Origin: Gordionus sp. m RMFG-2023
Taxonomy: Eukaryota; Nematomorpha; Gordioida; Chordodea; Parachordodidae
Assembly (NCBI RefSeq): GCF_954871325.1
Contig: NC_088775.1
Location: forward strand, 2,217,473-2,281,472
Direction: 5' to 3'
Length of the DNA: 64,000 nt
In this document: piece after piece, positions 12,053 through 44,914 of the stretch
How the letters are laid out: every line of letters starts with the position of its first letter
Numbering within the stretch: position 1 is the first letter of the stretch
Made by a program: the position numbers and the translations under genes
Notes under the pieces: generated by a model
Databases searched by the model: none
Told to the model about the DNA's origin: nothing
What the model saw: the letters and a program-made list of their open reading frames with translations, nothing else

Positions 12053-14254
12053 GAGTGCAAAGGAAAGGGAATCAAAACTTTTATAAATATTTTTTTTTTT
12101 AATATAAAATTTATATTTTTTTTAAAACCATAAAATATTGGACGATAATCATAAATAATAATTAAATTTTATTCAGCAATATATACTTTTTTTAAAATTT
12201 CATATTATATATAAAAAATTAATTAGATCAATCATTTTAAATTCGGTTATAATAATATATATACGTTATTTTATTTTGTCACAATGGATGAAAATTCAAT
12301 AAAAAAAATAGAAAGGAAGGGAGTTGTTTAAACATTTTTAATTATGTTATAAAAAAAATGGTGGTTAGCCTACCCCCCTCCCCCACTCCTGGGTGCGCGA
12401 GTTAAGTTTGTCTTGGGTGAGCTCAATTTTTGAAAATAATTTTGGTTCGGGCCACAATAAAAAAATATTGGCCGGTCTTTTTCGGTTCGGGTCGGGCCTA
12501 ATGATATTTAAGCTCTCTAGCACGCGTATCTCGTTTAAGATTATATTTGCGGATAGTTTGTATAATTTTATCAAATAACTTACCCGTTACGCGAAATTAA
12601 TCGCTAACAAAATCACAGCTGATTTACTCTGCATTCTTAGTACCCACACCTTGCATGTCAGACCTGCAGAGGTACCATTTGCACAACCCGGCCCGGATTT
12701 AAAAAAAAAAAATTTTTTTTTGGTCCAGTCCAGGTTTTATATTCAGGCCCGACTTGGCCCGGATTTTTTAAAAATATATTACATTTATTTTTAATTTTTA
12801 TAGCTAATAATGGCTATTTAAAATAATAAGGCCCTTAAAAGATTTTCTGCACGTCTCTCCATAAAATCCATATATTTGATATGTTATTCCAAAAGTAAAA
12901 TATTTTGAAATGTTTTTTTGCGACCTTCTGTTCTATCAAAATCTCCATTTTTATATATATTTCCCGTTTTGTGGAAAATATAGTTTTAATAAAATTTGCA
13001 AAAAGTTTGAGGGGTTTTCAGGGTTCTTACCTCCAACAAGTTTTACCCAGCCAGAGGTCTGCGAAAAACGGGTCTAAAGCCTTTTATATAGAATTTATAG
13101 AGTGGGGTCTATTAAAATAATTCCCCCTCCCACTAGAAAACACATGTTAGTGGCATAATAATTATATGCCGTAAATGAGATGAAGTGTAAAAATTATTTT
13201 ATTAACTTTCGTCATGTAATTATTTTAGCAAATTTTTATCTATTATATTAAAATAAAATTTTAAATATGATTAAAATAGGGGACATAATAATTGCTCGAT
13301 CATTATTATATTTTTCCATCTCCACTTCTCAATAATTCGAAAAAAATGCAGTTGAGACATCTAATTTGATGGCAATTCATTATTTTTGAATCTAAGATAT
13401 GGGTTGAAGAAGGGAAATCCATTATTCTCAGCCAACGTTTTGGAGGCACCCCTTTCCCTCAAATATTTTTTTTACCACTCCCTTCCGAAGATACATGGAG
13501 TCAAAATGGGGCCTATCTTCCCGTTCATATGTGCGTTTGCCATGCGCAAAAAGTGGTGATGGAAACAGAATAATAATAGATAGATCAATGAGCGATATTT
13601 TTATACCGCGATACATGATAAATAATATTGATGAATAAGGTGAGAACATTTGAGGAATTTGTATTGTAAAAAGTAAATTTTTTATTTAAAAAAAAACAGC
13701 TGTTTTATAAATATATAATTAATTAATACAGTTATTTGATTTGGAGAAATTTTGATAATTTTATATATTTAAAAAAAAAAAAAAATTAAATTGAATAAAA
13801 ATATATAATAAAAATATATTTTCGAAATTAAAAAAATGATTATTAATAATTTAAGTATTTAGAATATTAATATAAATAACGTGATATATTTTTAAAAACG
13901 TGTTAATTAAAATGTGTATAAATTTATGTGGGAAAAAAAAGTATATAAACAAGATGGCAATCTTTTTTTGCCGCGAAAATATTTTTTTAAAAAAAATAAT
14001 AAAATTTATGTTGTTTTGGTATTGGTCCATCACAAATATCGATTAGGGATATTAATATATAAAAGGTCACGGTTTAAATTTTGGCTTATAAAAAAGGCGT
14101 TTCGAAATTATATTTAAAAAAAAAATGTGGCAACATTTCGACAAGCTGTCTTTTACGTGAGAGATTTTTTTTTTAAAGTTTGTGGGTAGTATTGTTAAGG
14201 CGTAGCCATGTTTTTAATCGAAAATATTCCAATCAATCTCTTCAGGTTTTGGAC
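12053..14254. other. Intergenic stretch with fragments of the GC-rich repeat
   Basis: Between 12425 and 12790 there are GGTTCGGGTCGGGCC-type strings and a CAGACCTGCAGAGG end. These are remnants of the GC-rich MITE family. The rest is AT-rich, with no exon recognised. Confidence 0.4.
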
Positions 14255-14456
14255 TAATGTTGTTAAACGGCGGCTCCTTTTCGAGCCGATTTTCGAAAAC
14301 GGCTAACTCAGTATTTAATCTAGAATAATATTACGCGAGCCTGAAGATTTTGTTTGTAAAAGGAACAAAGGTTTGGACATCTACTAACGAAATCTCGAGG
14401 CTTAGGCAATGTTTTTCTGGCTAAAATATTGAGTTAGCCGTTGTTAAACAACACTA
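14255..14456. mobile_element. hAT MITE family 1 copy, full length
   Basis: It starts TAATGTTGTTAAACGGCGGC and ends TTGTTAAACAACACTA. Flanking 8-mers TTTTGGAC and GTTGAGAC match at 5 of 8, consistent with an old 8-bp duplication. It lies 0.6 kb beyond the 3' end of the AMP deaminase gene. Confidence 0.85.
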
Positions 14457-15082
14457 GTTGAGACTCTCTACTTGGACGCTTAATTCAATTTTATATAGGC
14501 TAAAAGCTTGATCAAAGCCACAATTAAGATGGTCAAAGTTAAGGTAATTTAACAACACTATTTATGGGGGCTCTACAAATAATAATTGGATCCTTTATAT
14601 TTTAGAAGTTTTTTTTTTAAATAGACCCTCAAATTAAAAAGTAAAAGTACCTTTTAAAAAAACAAATACCCTTTAAAAAACGTAAGAAATACCTTAAAGG
14701 CAAAAATAAGCCTTCAATTAAGATAAAAAATAAAGAAAGCGTTTAAAAAAATGAAAGGTATTATTTTGGTTAAAATTAACTACCAATGGTACTTATTTAT
14801 ATATTTAAAAAAAAAAAATTGGGCATTTTAAAGAATAAAACACATAATAATACAAAAAGATAAATACGGAAAATGGAACGCGAGATATAAATTTTTGTGA
14901 ATGATTTTAAGGTTTAATGTTCAAGATTCAATCGAATTGATCTTTTGGTTCAACGCGAGATGGGTCCGTCGAGTTTGAGAGAGAAAAAAAATAAGGATGA
15001 ATGATGTTCGATCAATCACAGTCTATAATAGATAATTACGCGATTCCGAATTTTAAGATCGAATAAAAAAAAAACTTTCTAT

Positions 15083-35701
<20,619 letters not shown>

Positions 35702-36931
35702 CCTTTTTTCTTTGTTTTTTGGTTTCGATCAAATCACGTACGTCTTGAGATATTAAAAAAAAAAATTTATTTTAATATCCTGTTCTCTTAAAAAATTTTT
35801 TTATACTTAATTTAAAATCACGTGGTCTGCGAAAAATAAAATCAAGTTATTTTCGAACTTCTCCATTTTTATTCTTGATTCCCTCTCCGCATTCCCTTGT
35901 CTTCGCGTTAGCAGAGACCAGCACATCGGGAGCACAAGGCGGGGATAGAGGCCTACAAATTCCTCCAAAACTGCTTATTCACGTGTCCCTTAGAAGCTTA
36001 GATGAATATGGGGAAGTGGTGGGGGGGGTTTATAAAGGATAGACGAATTAATCTTCGCCATGGGCCGCCATATTGGCGTGTGCGCGCCAGAGCCGTGTCG
36101 ATATTGAATTATCGGCATGGGGGGAGGGTTAGTTTTAACCTTTATATACAAAAAAGAAATATTCTCAAATATATTCTTCTTTTTAAACACAAACCCCCTC
36201 CCACTCCTCCATTTTTTACCTTGCATTTTTTTTTAGTAAGGGTAAAAAAAAATAATAAAACAATTGACATCTAATTATCTCGTACCTCGAGGATAGAAAA
36301 AAAATACATTAAAATATCTGTTTTAGTAAATATTAATTTTATTGTTTTTTTTTGCAAAAAAAAAAATCGATGAAAATAAAATAAGATTTAAAAGATAAAT
36401 ATTTTGCTAGTAGGGTTCGGTCCGACCAGCTAAAATTCTAATTTCCGGCCAGGTCCGACTTCCTATTAAAAATATTAGACACGGAGCGGCCGACGGGCTG
36501 GGAGGAAATATCAAGACTACTAATTACGGGTAAGCCTCCATACATTGACCAAGAGGGAAGATGATTCTATTAACTCTTGGAGGATGAGGTAGTATGGGGA
36601 AAAGGTAGGGGGAGCATCCAAGGGGCAAGATGGTCCATGTTATCGGGCGTTGCTGGCGAAAGCTCGGAGATTAGGTAAATTAAAAACGATTTTTAAAAAA
36701 AAATACCCGAGGTGATAGATGATAAACCCTATAACCTTTATCTCTCGAGGATTATTGATCGGGTTTCTAGTAGAGTCGATAGGAAGGCAGCTTGCGTTGT
36801 GAAAGTAATTTTTAATTACAGTTACATCCTTTAAAAAGTAACGGTTTCCAGTAAATTTTAAACGAAATCAAGTACCTTGTAAAAAAATTTCTAAAGTAAC
36901 TAGTTACAAGTTTTCAAAGAGGCTAAAAAGA
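35702..36931. other. 5' flank of the AMP deaminase gene with GC-rich islands
   Basis: No exon was recognised with confidence. The segment 35860-36140 has unusually high GC and several CpGs (GCCGCCATATTGGCGTGTGC). It is a candidate promoter or untranslated first exon, by position only. GC-rich repeat fragments sit near 35460 (in intron 1) and 36415-36500. Confidence 0.35.
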
Positions 36932-37510
36932 GTTTTCATGAGAAGTTATTAGAACTGAACCTAAGGTGGTAAAGATAAAATGGTGCCACCTTCGTAGGTT
37001 CGGTCGTATTATTATTTCATTTTTATTTTTAAAAATACGGCTTAAATTTATGCGGTTTTTATGTTGTGTTAAAGAAGATTTAATCTAATGAATGAATGAC
37101 AGTGACCAGCTGATTATCTGTTTAAAAAATTTAGAGTTCTCATGAGAAGTTACCTGAACTGAACCTAAATGTGGTCAAGATAAACTAGTGTCACCTTCGA
37201 AGATTAGGTCGTATTATTATTTTATTTTTTAAATATGGCTTTAATTTATAAAAACATGATCTTAATGTTGTGTTAAAGAAGATTTAATCGAATGAATGAC
37301 AGTGACCAGCTAATTATCTGTTAAAAATTTAGAGTTCTCATGAAAAGTTACTAGAACTGAACTCAAGGTTATCAAAATAAAGTGGTGCCACCTTCGAAGG
37401 TTCGGTCGTATTATTATTATTAAATATGGCTTTAATTTATAAACCTTGTTTAATGTTGTGTTAAAGAAGATTTAATCTAATGAATGAATGACCTTGGAAT
37501 GAATGACAAA
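36932..37510. repeat. Tandem repeat, three units of about 175-200 bp
   Basis: AGAGTTCTCATGAGAAGTTA-type starts occur near 36940, 37132 and 37330. Each runs through CACCTTCG.AG.TTCGGTCGTA and GTTGTGTTAAAGAAGATTTA to GAATGAATGACAGTGACCAG. Confidence 0.92.
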
Positions 37511-37611
37511 AAAAAATTTGAACAATAAAATGTGATGAGAAGAAAAAAAAGTAAAAAATTTAATATTTTATTGATTTTTTTATAATATTTTATTTTTTGC
37601 CTAAAAAAATA

Positions 37612-38580
37612 AAATGGCGAAAGGTACCTTTTAGATTTAAATCCTTATAAAGATTGCGGAAATAAAAAAATAGAGGATTCTATTTTCATTCCTTCTTCCT
37701 CTTTCTCATTTTTTTTTGATACTTTCCATTTCTTTTCTTCTTTACTAAATTTTCTTTTCCCCCAAATTATTTTTCTTTACCTATTTCTATTTAAATTTCT
37801 GCGATTTTTAAAATAAAAAAAGTGGATTCTATTTTCTTTCTCTTTCCTCATTTTCTTCATTTCATTTTTTAACTTTCCGTTTCTTTTTATTTGCTAAATT
37901 TACTTTTTCACCGAATTACTATTTTTTTATCGTTATTCTATTTAAATTTCCGCGATTTTTAAAATAAAAGAGTGGATTCTATTTTTTTTCCTTTCTTTCT
38001 CTCTTTTTTATTTTCTTCATTTCATTTTTTTAACTTTCAATTTCTTTTTATACTCTTTCCATTCTCTATTCCCCGATATATTTTTCTTTACCAATTCTAA
38101 TTAAATTTCTGCGATTTTCAATCTTTTTTTCCCTTAAAAAAATGGAAATGGCGGAAAATATCTAAATTTAAATCCTTGATTAAGATTGTAGAAATAAAAA
38201 AGGCGATGCTATTTTCTTTCTTTCTTTCTTTCTCTTTCCTCATTTTCTTCATTTCATTTTTTAACTTTCCATTTCTTTTTATTTGCTAAATTTTCTTTTT
38301 CCCCGTATTATTTTTTCTTTACCTATTCTATTTAAATTTCTGCGATTTTCAATCTTTATATTTTCTTTAAAAAAGAAAGAAAATGGCGGAAGATATCTTT
38401 TAAATTTCAATCCTTAATTAAGATTGCATAAATAAAAAATAAAGGATTCTATTTTCTTTCTTTCCTTATATTCTTCATTTCATTTTTTTTTAAACTTTTC
38501 GTGTTCTTTTTTATTTCTTTTCTTCTTTGCAAAAATTTTCTTTTCCCCCCAAATTATTTTTCTTTTACCTATTCTATTTG
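37612..38580. repeat. Pyrimidine-rich tandem repeat, about five units
   Basis: Units of about 175-240 bp contain GGATTCTATTTTC, TTTTCTTCATTTCATTTTTT, a TTTTCTTTTTCCCC.AATTA block and CTATTTAAATTTCTGCGATTTT. Some units add AAATGGCGGAA and AATCCTTAATTAAGATTG. The order suggests a two-part unit with deletions. Confidence 0.88.
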
Positions 38581-41500
38581 AGCTTATTAAGACTACGTCA
38601 AAAAGTTAATTGATATCAAGATCAAACTGTCCAAAATAAAAGCAAACAAACTTTAGAAACAGTTTCGCGATTATATTGATCACGAATAGTAAAAATCAGC
38701 TGTAAATTGGACGTAAAATAAATCAAAAATTTTAAACGTCGAGAATTTTTTTTTAAAAAAACTTACAAAAAGCCCGAAAAAAAGGATTGAAAATTAATAT
38801 TTTTTTTTAAAAAAAATTTAGATCTTACTTTGTATATTTTTCTTTCCCTATTTTCCTTCCAAAAAAAATATTTAAATCTACCGCCATTTTGTGCCGATTT
38901 TCCCGAGGGTTTTTTAAAAAAAATATTTTATCGCGATTTAATTATATGTAACTTAGCGTTTTTTAAATCGGTACATTTTTCTTAAGTCATAGTAACTGTA
39001 AACGTTTACAACAAAAAAATATTTGAGGTAATAGCAACTTTGTTACTACATATTTTTTTATAAACTCTAGCTAACAGTAATGGTAGCATGTATTTGTATT
39101 AGAGTAGGCAGTTAGATTGAGATTTCGGGAAACCTCTTTCAATTGATTAACCCTTATTTAGTTAGAGATTAAAAACGAGAAATTTTTGCTCGTTAGCAAA
39201 CAAAAAATGATCCTTTTTTTGTAACTGTTAAATAATTAGATATTAATTAAAAACCGATTCAATTTGAAATATCAAACTTTATAGGTTTAAAATTTAACTC
39301 AATAATTGTTAATTATAAGGAAATCAATCACAGATTTTTTTTAGTAGACTCATATTTTTGAGTTAAAGTATATGAATGTTCAAAAAATTTGGACTTTGTT
39401 AGGTATTTAATGAGTTATAACGGTTTTTTGGAACACCCTGGTCATTCATGTAACTCTTTTTATTTTCATCTGTTTTGGAATTGATACATATTTAATTAAC
39501 ACTTTTTTACTCTTTTTATACATAGTTTATTAATTAAAAATTATAATAATATCGATATTTGAACGGTAAAACATTCTACATATAACATCAATTTTTATTC
39601 ATATTTTTCATGGCCAAGGCAATTAATTTGGCACATTAATAGGAATGATTAAGTGTAATTTTGTTTGTTGTTTTACTCAATTTTTAAGGCATAACATTGT
39701 TTATGAATATGACTCATTAAATATTTTAAAATGCTTTTATTGTTGCAGATTAGCATTGTTAGAAACTAGTTACATTTGTGCTAAAAAATAACTTTAGCTA
39801 GTTATATTTGAAATATAATTGTTAATTTGTAAGTGTAACTAGTTACATTTCAAAAGTAAAATTTTTAACATCCTATCTTTTAAAATTTCATTTTTTTTTT
39901 AATATTAAAATTATATTAGTCATTTTTATTCATTTATTATAAGGAAATTATAAATAATATTATATATATAAAATACAATCATGAAATAGCCAAAAACAAT
40001 GATATTATATTGGATAGGATCATTTTTTTAAAAAAAAATATCAGCCTATTGTTCTTAATCTGTTCCAATATTAGCACAACTCTAAAAATTGCAATATTGA
40101 AAAAATAGACCCACTCTCTCCACCATAATTTCCCATATCTATAACTGGGATGGGAATAAGACACAAATTTCTAATCAATTCTGAATTGCATCAGATAATA
40201 ACAAATGGCTTATATCCCTGATTAAAATTAACATAAATTCATTTATAGAAAGTTTAATGATAAAATATTAACTAGCATGTGATTTAATTTATAAAAAACA
40301 CATTTATAGAAAGTTAAAGCTTCATAGCATGTGATTTAATTTATAACAAATGCATTTATGGAAAGTTTAAAGCTACCTAGCATGTGATTTAATTTAATGA
40401 TTGAGTAAGCACATGATTAGATTTAATTCACATTTAATTATTTCTATTTATTTTATATTTATAAATATGATAAAGTTTAATGTATAGTAATACAAATAAA
40501 ATAAGTATTAATGTATTAGTAATCTTTTTATAAATTTAATTTTATATTTGGGTAGGTTATTTTATATCATAAAATTTTAAGAAAATTAAATATAAATAGT
40601 ATTAATATTATATATGGTGTCAAACAACTATCAAGCCATTTAAAATAATAAACATATATTAATATTATATATGGTGTCAAACAACTATCAAGCCATTTAA
40701 AATAATAAACATATTTATATTATCAAATGAAAGTTTTGTCTTTGTATAAAATATTATAATTAAATGTGGTAAGCTTGAGAAAAAAATATAAACTGAATGA
40801 GGACAGAAATATATATTCTCTATAAAAGAATATTGATTATATAATATATTAATAGAATAATTTTTAATAATTTAATTAAAAATCTAAACATTTTATATAG
40901 GATGTTACTTTTCCAATTTTTTATATATACAATTGTAGAATGATAAAATTGAAAATTAGGGTAATTAATATTTCTAAGTAAGAAACAAAAGATATACCTC
41001 GTAAACAAAATTTTTAAATTTTGAATGTAACCGAATCTCAAAAAGCGAATAGAATAAATATTGATAGTGCACGTCCGATGTCTAATTTAAGCATTTTATT
41101 AAAAAACGTGTTCAATAAGGTGACATACAAAAAAATTGTTGTTTTTAAAATAGCATATAGAGGTAACATGCCTGAATTTAAGAGCAGAAAGTTAGGTTTC
41201 AGGTCAATTAAAAAATTAATTTGACGTGACCTGTCTGATCTCGAAACTGAAGACAAACTATCTCTCATAGATGTTACATTTCAATGGAAGTATTTTCAAT
41301 TACCTTATTATCAAAAATGACCGTTGGCCTTGTATTCATATGCACCGAATTTTAAAAAATGAGCTAATTAAATTACTAATACCGCCAAATGATTGACAAT
41401 ACAATTCTCAAGATCAATATACATATACATATACATGCATGCAAAACATGATCAAAATTTGCTCTTGATAATTTTACAATAGAGAATTATATATAACAAA

Positions 41501-42196
41501 TTTGCAAACAATTTTCGGGTATAGGACTTTTTAATTTATAAAATTTTAGTTTCTCTAAACAATCATTGAATAATACTTTGATGCCAAATATGTGATGTAA
41601 ATTTTGTGAATTACAGTCTCAAATTTGCTAAAAATGGTAACAGATAGTATTTATTTAGCCAAATTATTAATCCGTATATTTAACAATCTTTAAGTTAAAA
41701 ATATTTCGAATTTTTTAACAGACACACTACCTTTGATTAATTTACAAAAAAAGGCTTCAAATTATAAGACGGAACAGCGTCTACACGAGCGGGGGGGGGG
41801 GAAGGTAAGTGCAGTTAGCTTCTAATATTTTTAAGGGAGGGAGTGAGTTAGCATTTAAGAAATTTAGCTGGGGCTTATCTATTAAATTTTTAAAAAATTT
41901 TTTCAAATATAACTAATTTTTGGATAATTTTCTGCTCTCTTATTAAATATAATTTAAAAGGGTTAGACATCTAACAGCCAAACTATATACTTTAATAATG
42001 TATTAATTGAAAATGAATATATTTTTTAATTTAATTCATGTTCCAAAAAATAACTCTCTTACATTCACAATTTTTTGATTGATAATAGTTGACTCAACTT
42101 TTTGAAATTTTTGAATCGATCCTATATACTTAGTCCAGACATCAACAATATAATATCTGAGAACTCTAAATTTTAGTTTTTAAAAAATATTTAAAA
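38581..42196. other. AT-rich intergenic stretch with short tandem duplications
   Basis: No gene was recognised. Two near-perfect copies of about 55 bp (TATATGGTGTCAAACAACTA...) lie at about 40603-40712. Three loose copies of CATTTATAGAAAGTTTA...GCATGTGATTTAAT lie at about 40235-40395. A poly-G run lies near 41790. Confidence 0.55.
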
Positions 42197-42204
42197 GTAG
42201 AACA

Positions 42205-42666
42205 CAGTGGCGTAATTACGGAGCAGGGGGGGGGGGGGTTAGATCCCTCCCCCCAATTTTTTTTTAGACTATACGTTCAAAAGACTCAAAAGAGACTCTA
42301 TATTAAATAAATACCATGAATATTTATATTTTTCTGGTTTTGATGTTTGTGGTAGGATATTATAATACTATTGAAATTATTCTTTATAGTGTTATTATAA
42401 AGTCATTGAGAATAATCTACTAAATTATAAAAACATATTATTGATGTATTTAAAAAATATATTTATTATTAATTATCACTAATATAAATGATCAATAATT
42501 CTAGGACTTTTATATTATAAGATAGACAAATATGATTTTTAATATAAACCCGCTGGAAGGCCGGGCAAAAAGGCCGAAGCCCGTTAAAAGGGGTCTGGGG
42601 GGCGAAGCCCCACATGATTTTATATGTATGGACCCCCTCTAAGGAAAATTCTTAGCAACGTCACTG
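42205..42666. mobile_element. Non-autonomous hAT-like element, 462 bp
   Basis: The ends are CAGTGGCGTAATTACG and, reversed, CAGTGACGTTGCTAAG. The flanking 8-mer GTAGAACA is duplicated exactly at 42197-42204 and 42667-42674. The left subterminal part holds a 13-G run facing a CCCTCCCCCC run, and the middle has GC-rich GGCCGGGCAAAAAGGCCG. No coding remnant. Confidence 0.9.
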
Positions 42667-42670
42667 GTAG

Positions 42671-42752
42671 AACAATTATTTCATCTATTATAATCAAAAT
42701 TCTTGTTGTGAACAATTATTTCATCTATTATAATCAAAATTCTTGTTGTGTA
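42671..42752. repeat. 41-bp tandem duplication
   Basis: GAACAATTATTTCATCTATT...TTCTTGTTGTG is present twice in direct succession, immediately right of the hAT-like element and including part of its target duplication. Confidence 0.9.
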
Positions 42753-44914
42753 TATTAGTTTTTATTTGTTCTTTAATAAAATATTTCAATTTATAAAGGA
42801 TATTTGTCTCTTTTGTTTTGTATAGGAAATTTTATTTACACAAACCATATAAATAGGTTTTGCTATATGAACAAAACAAATAATTGATAGGTTCATAATG
42901 GCCATTATCGTATAAAGGAGAAAATGTAATTAAGTTTGGACAAGGTTGCATTCATTTTTCATTAAACTCTTAATTTGTAAACACTATTAGTCATATTATT
43001 ATAGAGTGCTCTTACATAAATCCAGTAGTTCTAGCCAGGGGCGTCGCTAGCCTTTACAATTTCAGGGGGCTCAATTAAAAAAAATTTAAATTTGCGGGCT
43101 CTCGGCCCGCTTTTACCAGGCCTTCGGCCGGGTTTTCTATTATTTTATAATACTTTTTTTTGTTAACTCTGAACAATTATTCTGAATTTTAATTTTATCA
43201 TATATTATTTTATGCATACAAAATAAACTGGCATATAAATAATTAAAACAATATAAGACATTTCTAAAAATAAAATTTTAATACAAAATCTATTTATTAC
43301 AGTATAAAATATTTTCGATGTTGATATAAACAAAATTTGCGTCTAAAGAATTATAAGTGATAAAAAAGATTAATTAATTCATACATATGCCTCAATTGAT
43401 AATAGTTTTTTAAAAACCACATAATGAAATAATATAATTCTTAGCAACTTACATTGACAAAAGGTTATCAAAATATTATAACTATCTTTTATCATTTTAC
43501 ACATTTATTAGGCCTAAAACCAAATCAACAATTCTTGAAGAAGAGAGTATAAATGACCAATCCAAATTATAAAACTATTAAGTGGTTAAAGCTTCCTTTA
43601 AGATGACATGATGGTAGCTATATAAGTAATCGAGAAAATTATTCTGAGATATTAAATTTCTAAAAGATTATCATCCATTTTAAATGATGTATAATATATA
43701 AACGACTACACAGTTGACCATTATTGTTTATCTAAAATATGCTCTCAACCGTTGTAGTAATAATCTTAAATTAAATAGCAACACAAATAATAGATGCTGA
43801 TTAATTTGCAGTAATAGCCATGACACTCACGATGTAAACTAGTATCAGAATTTATTATGTTGGATAAATTGATACAATAAAAACACTATAAATCTTTGAA
43901 AGAAATAATTGTGCAAATATATTGAAACCTTGAGTTATTTACACAGACAAGGATGCCTTATTAGAAATGAAACATTTTCAAACTATAAAATAAGGACCAG
44001 AATGATATGATGAAACAATTAAGATTTTATATATTGTCGCACCACCTCTAGTTGGTATATTATATCATTATATCTTAAAATAATAGTAGTTTTTAAAATA
44101 TCAAAAATATACTTGTATTATTAACTCAAAACTATTTTTTGAAAAAGGAAAAAATAGCTTTCCTAACGTATAAAAAGGAAATATATCAAATTTATTACAT
44201 CTATTGTAGAATGAATAATAAAATGTTTAATTATAAAAATTATTTATAACTAAATAGATGGCGTTAATTACTTGAAAACAAATTGTTACTATATTTATTA
44301 TCAAAAGCATTTATTAGTTAAATTAATTATAATATTAGCTGTAATATATTATTACTGTCAAATATGTCTATTAAAGTGCCATTATATCTAATATTTTATA
44401 AACAACTGTATATAGTAGAGAATTATAAATGTCTACTTACTTACTTTTTATTATACTTATTGGACCTTGAAAATATTTTTAGGAATAGGTATAATAATAA
44501 AATTTAAAAATAAATAAACAATTGATTAGTCATTTTGAACTCTGCTAATTACAATATTAAATTTTTTATTCATGTATGAAATTTAGCTCGGTTTATATAT
44601 TATTAAAATTTGTTTAAATTCTTAATTTTTTAATTTACTTTTTATTATTTTTATCATTCATAAAATTAATCCAATTACTTGCCGACAAACGTGAAAATCA
44701 TTACTGTCTCTTTGGCCCATCATTGCTTAGATGTGCAGGATCAAAATTACAAACAATACCTCTCATAGTTTTCTTGCACATTAATACCCTCAAATTTGTA
44801 ACAAGCAATTTTGTTAAATCAATTTAAATATTCGTAATCCTATATACATAGTTTTGCTAAGAAATTTTAATTTTTATAATACAAATATTCATATGTTAAA
44901 AATAATATAAAACA

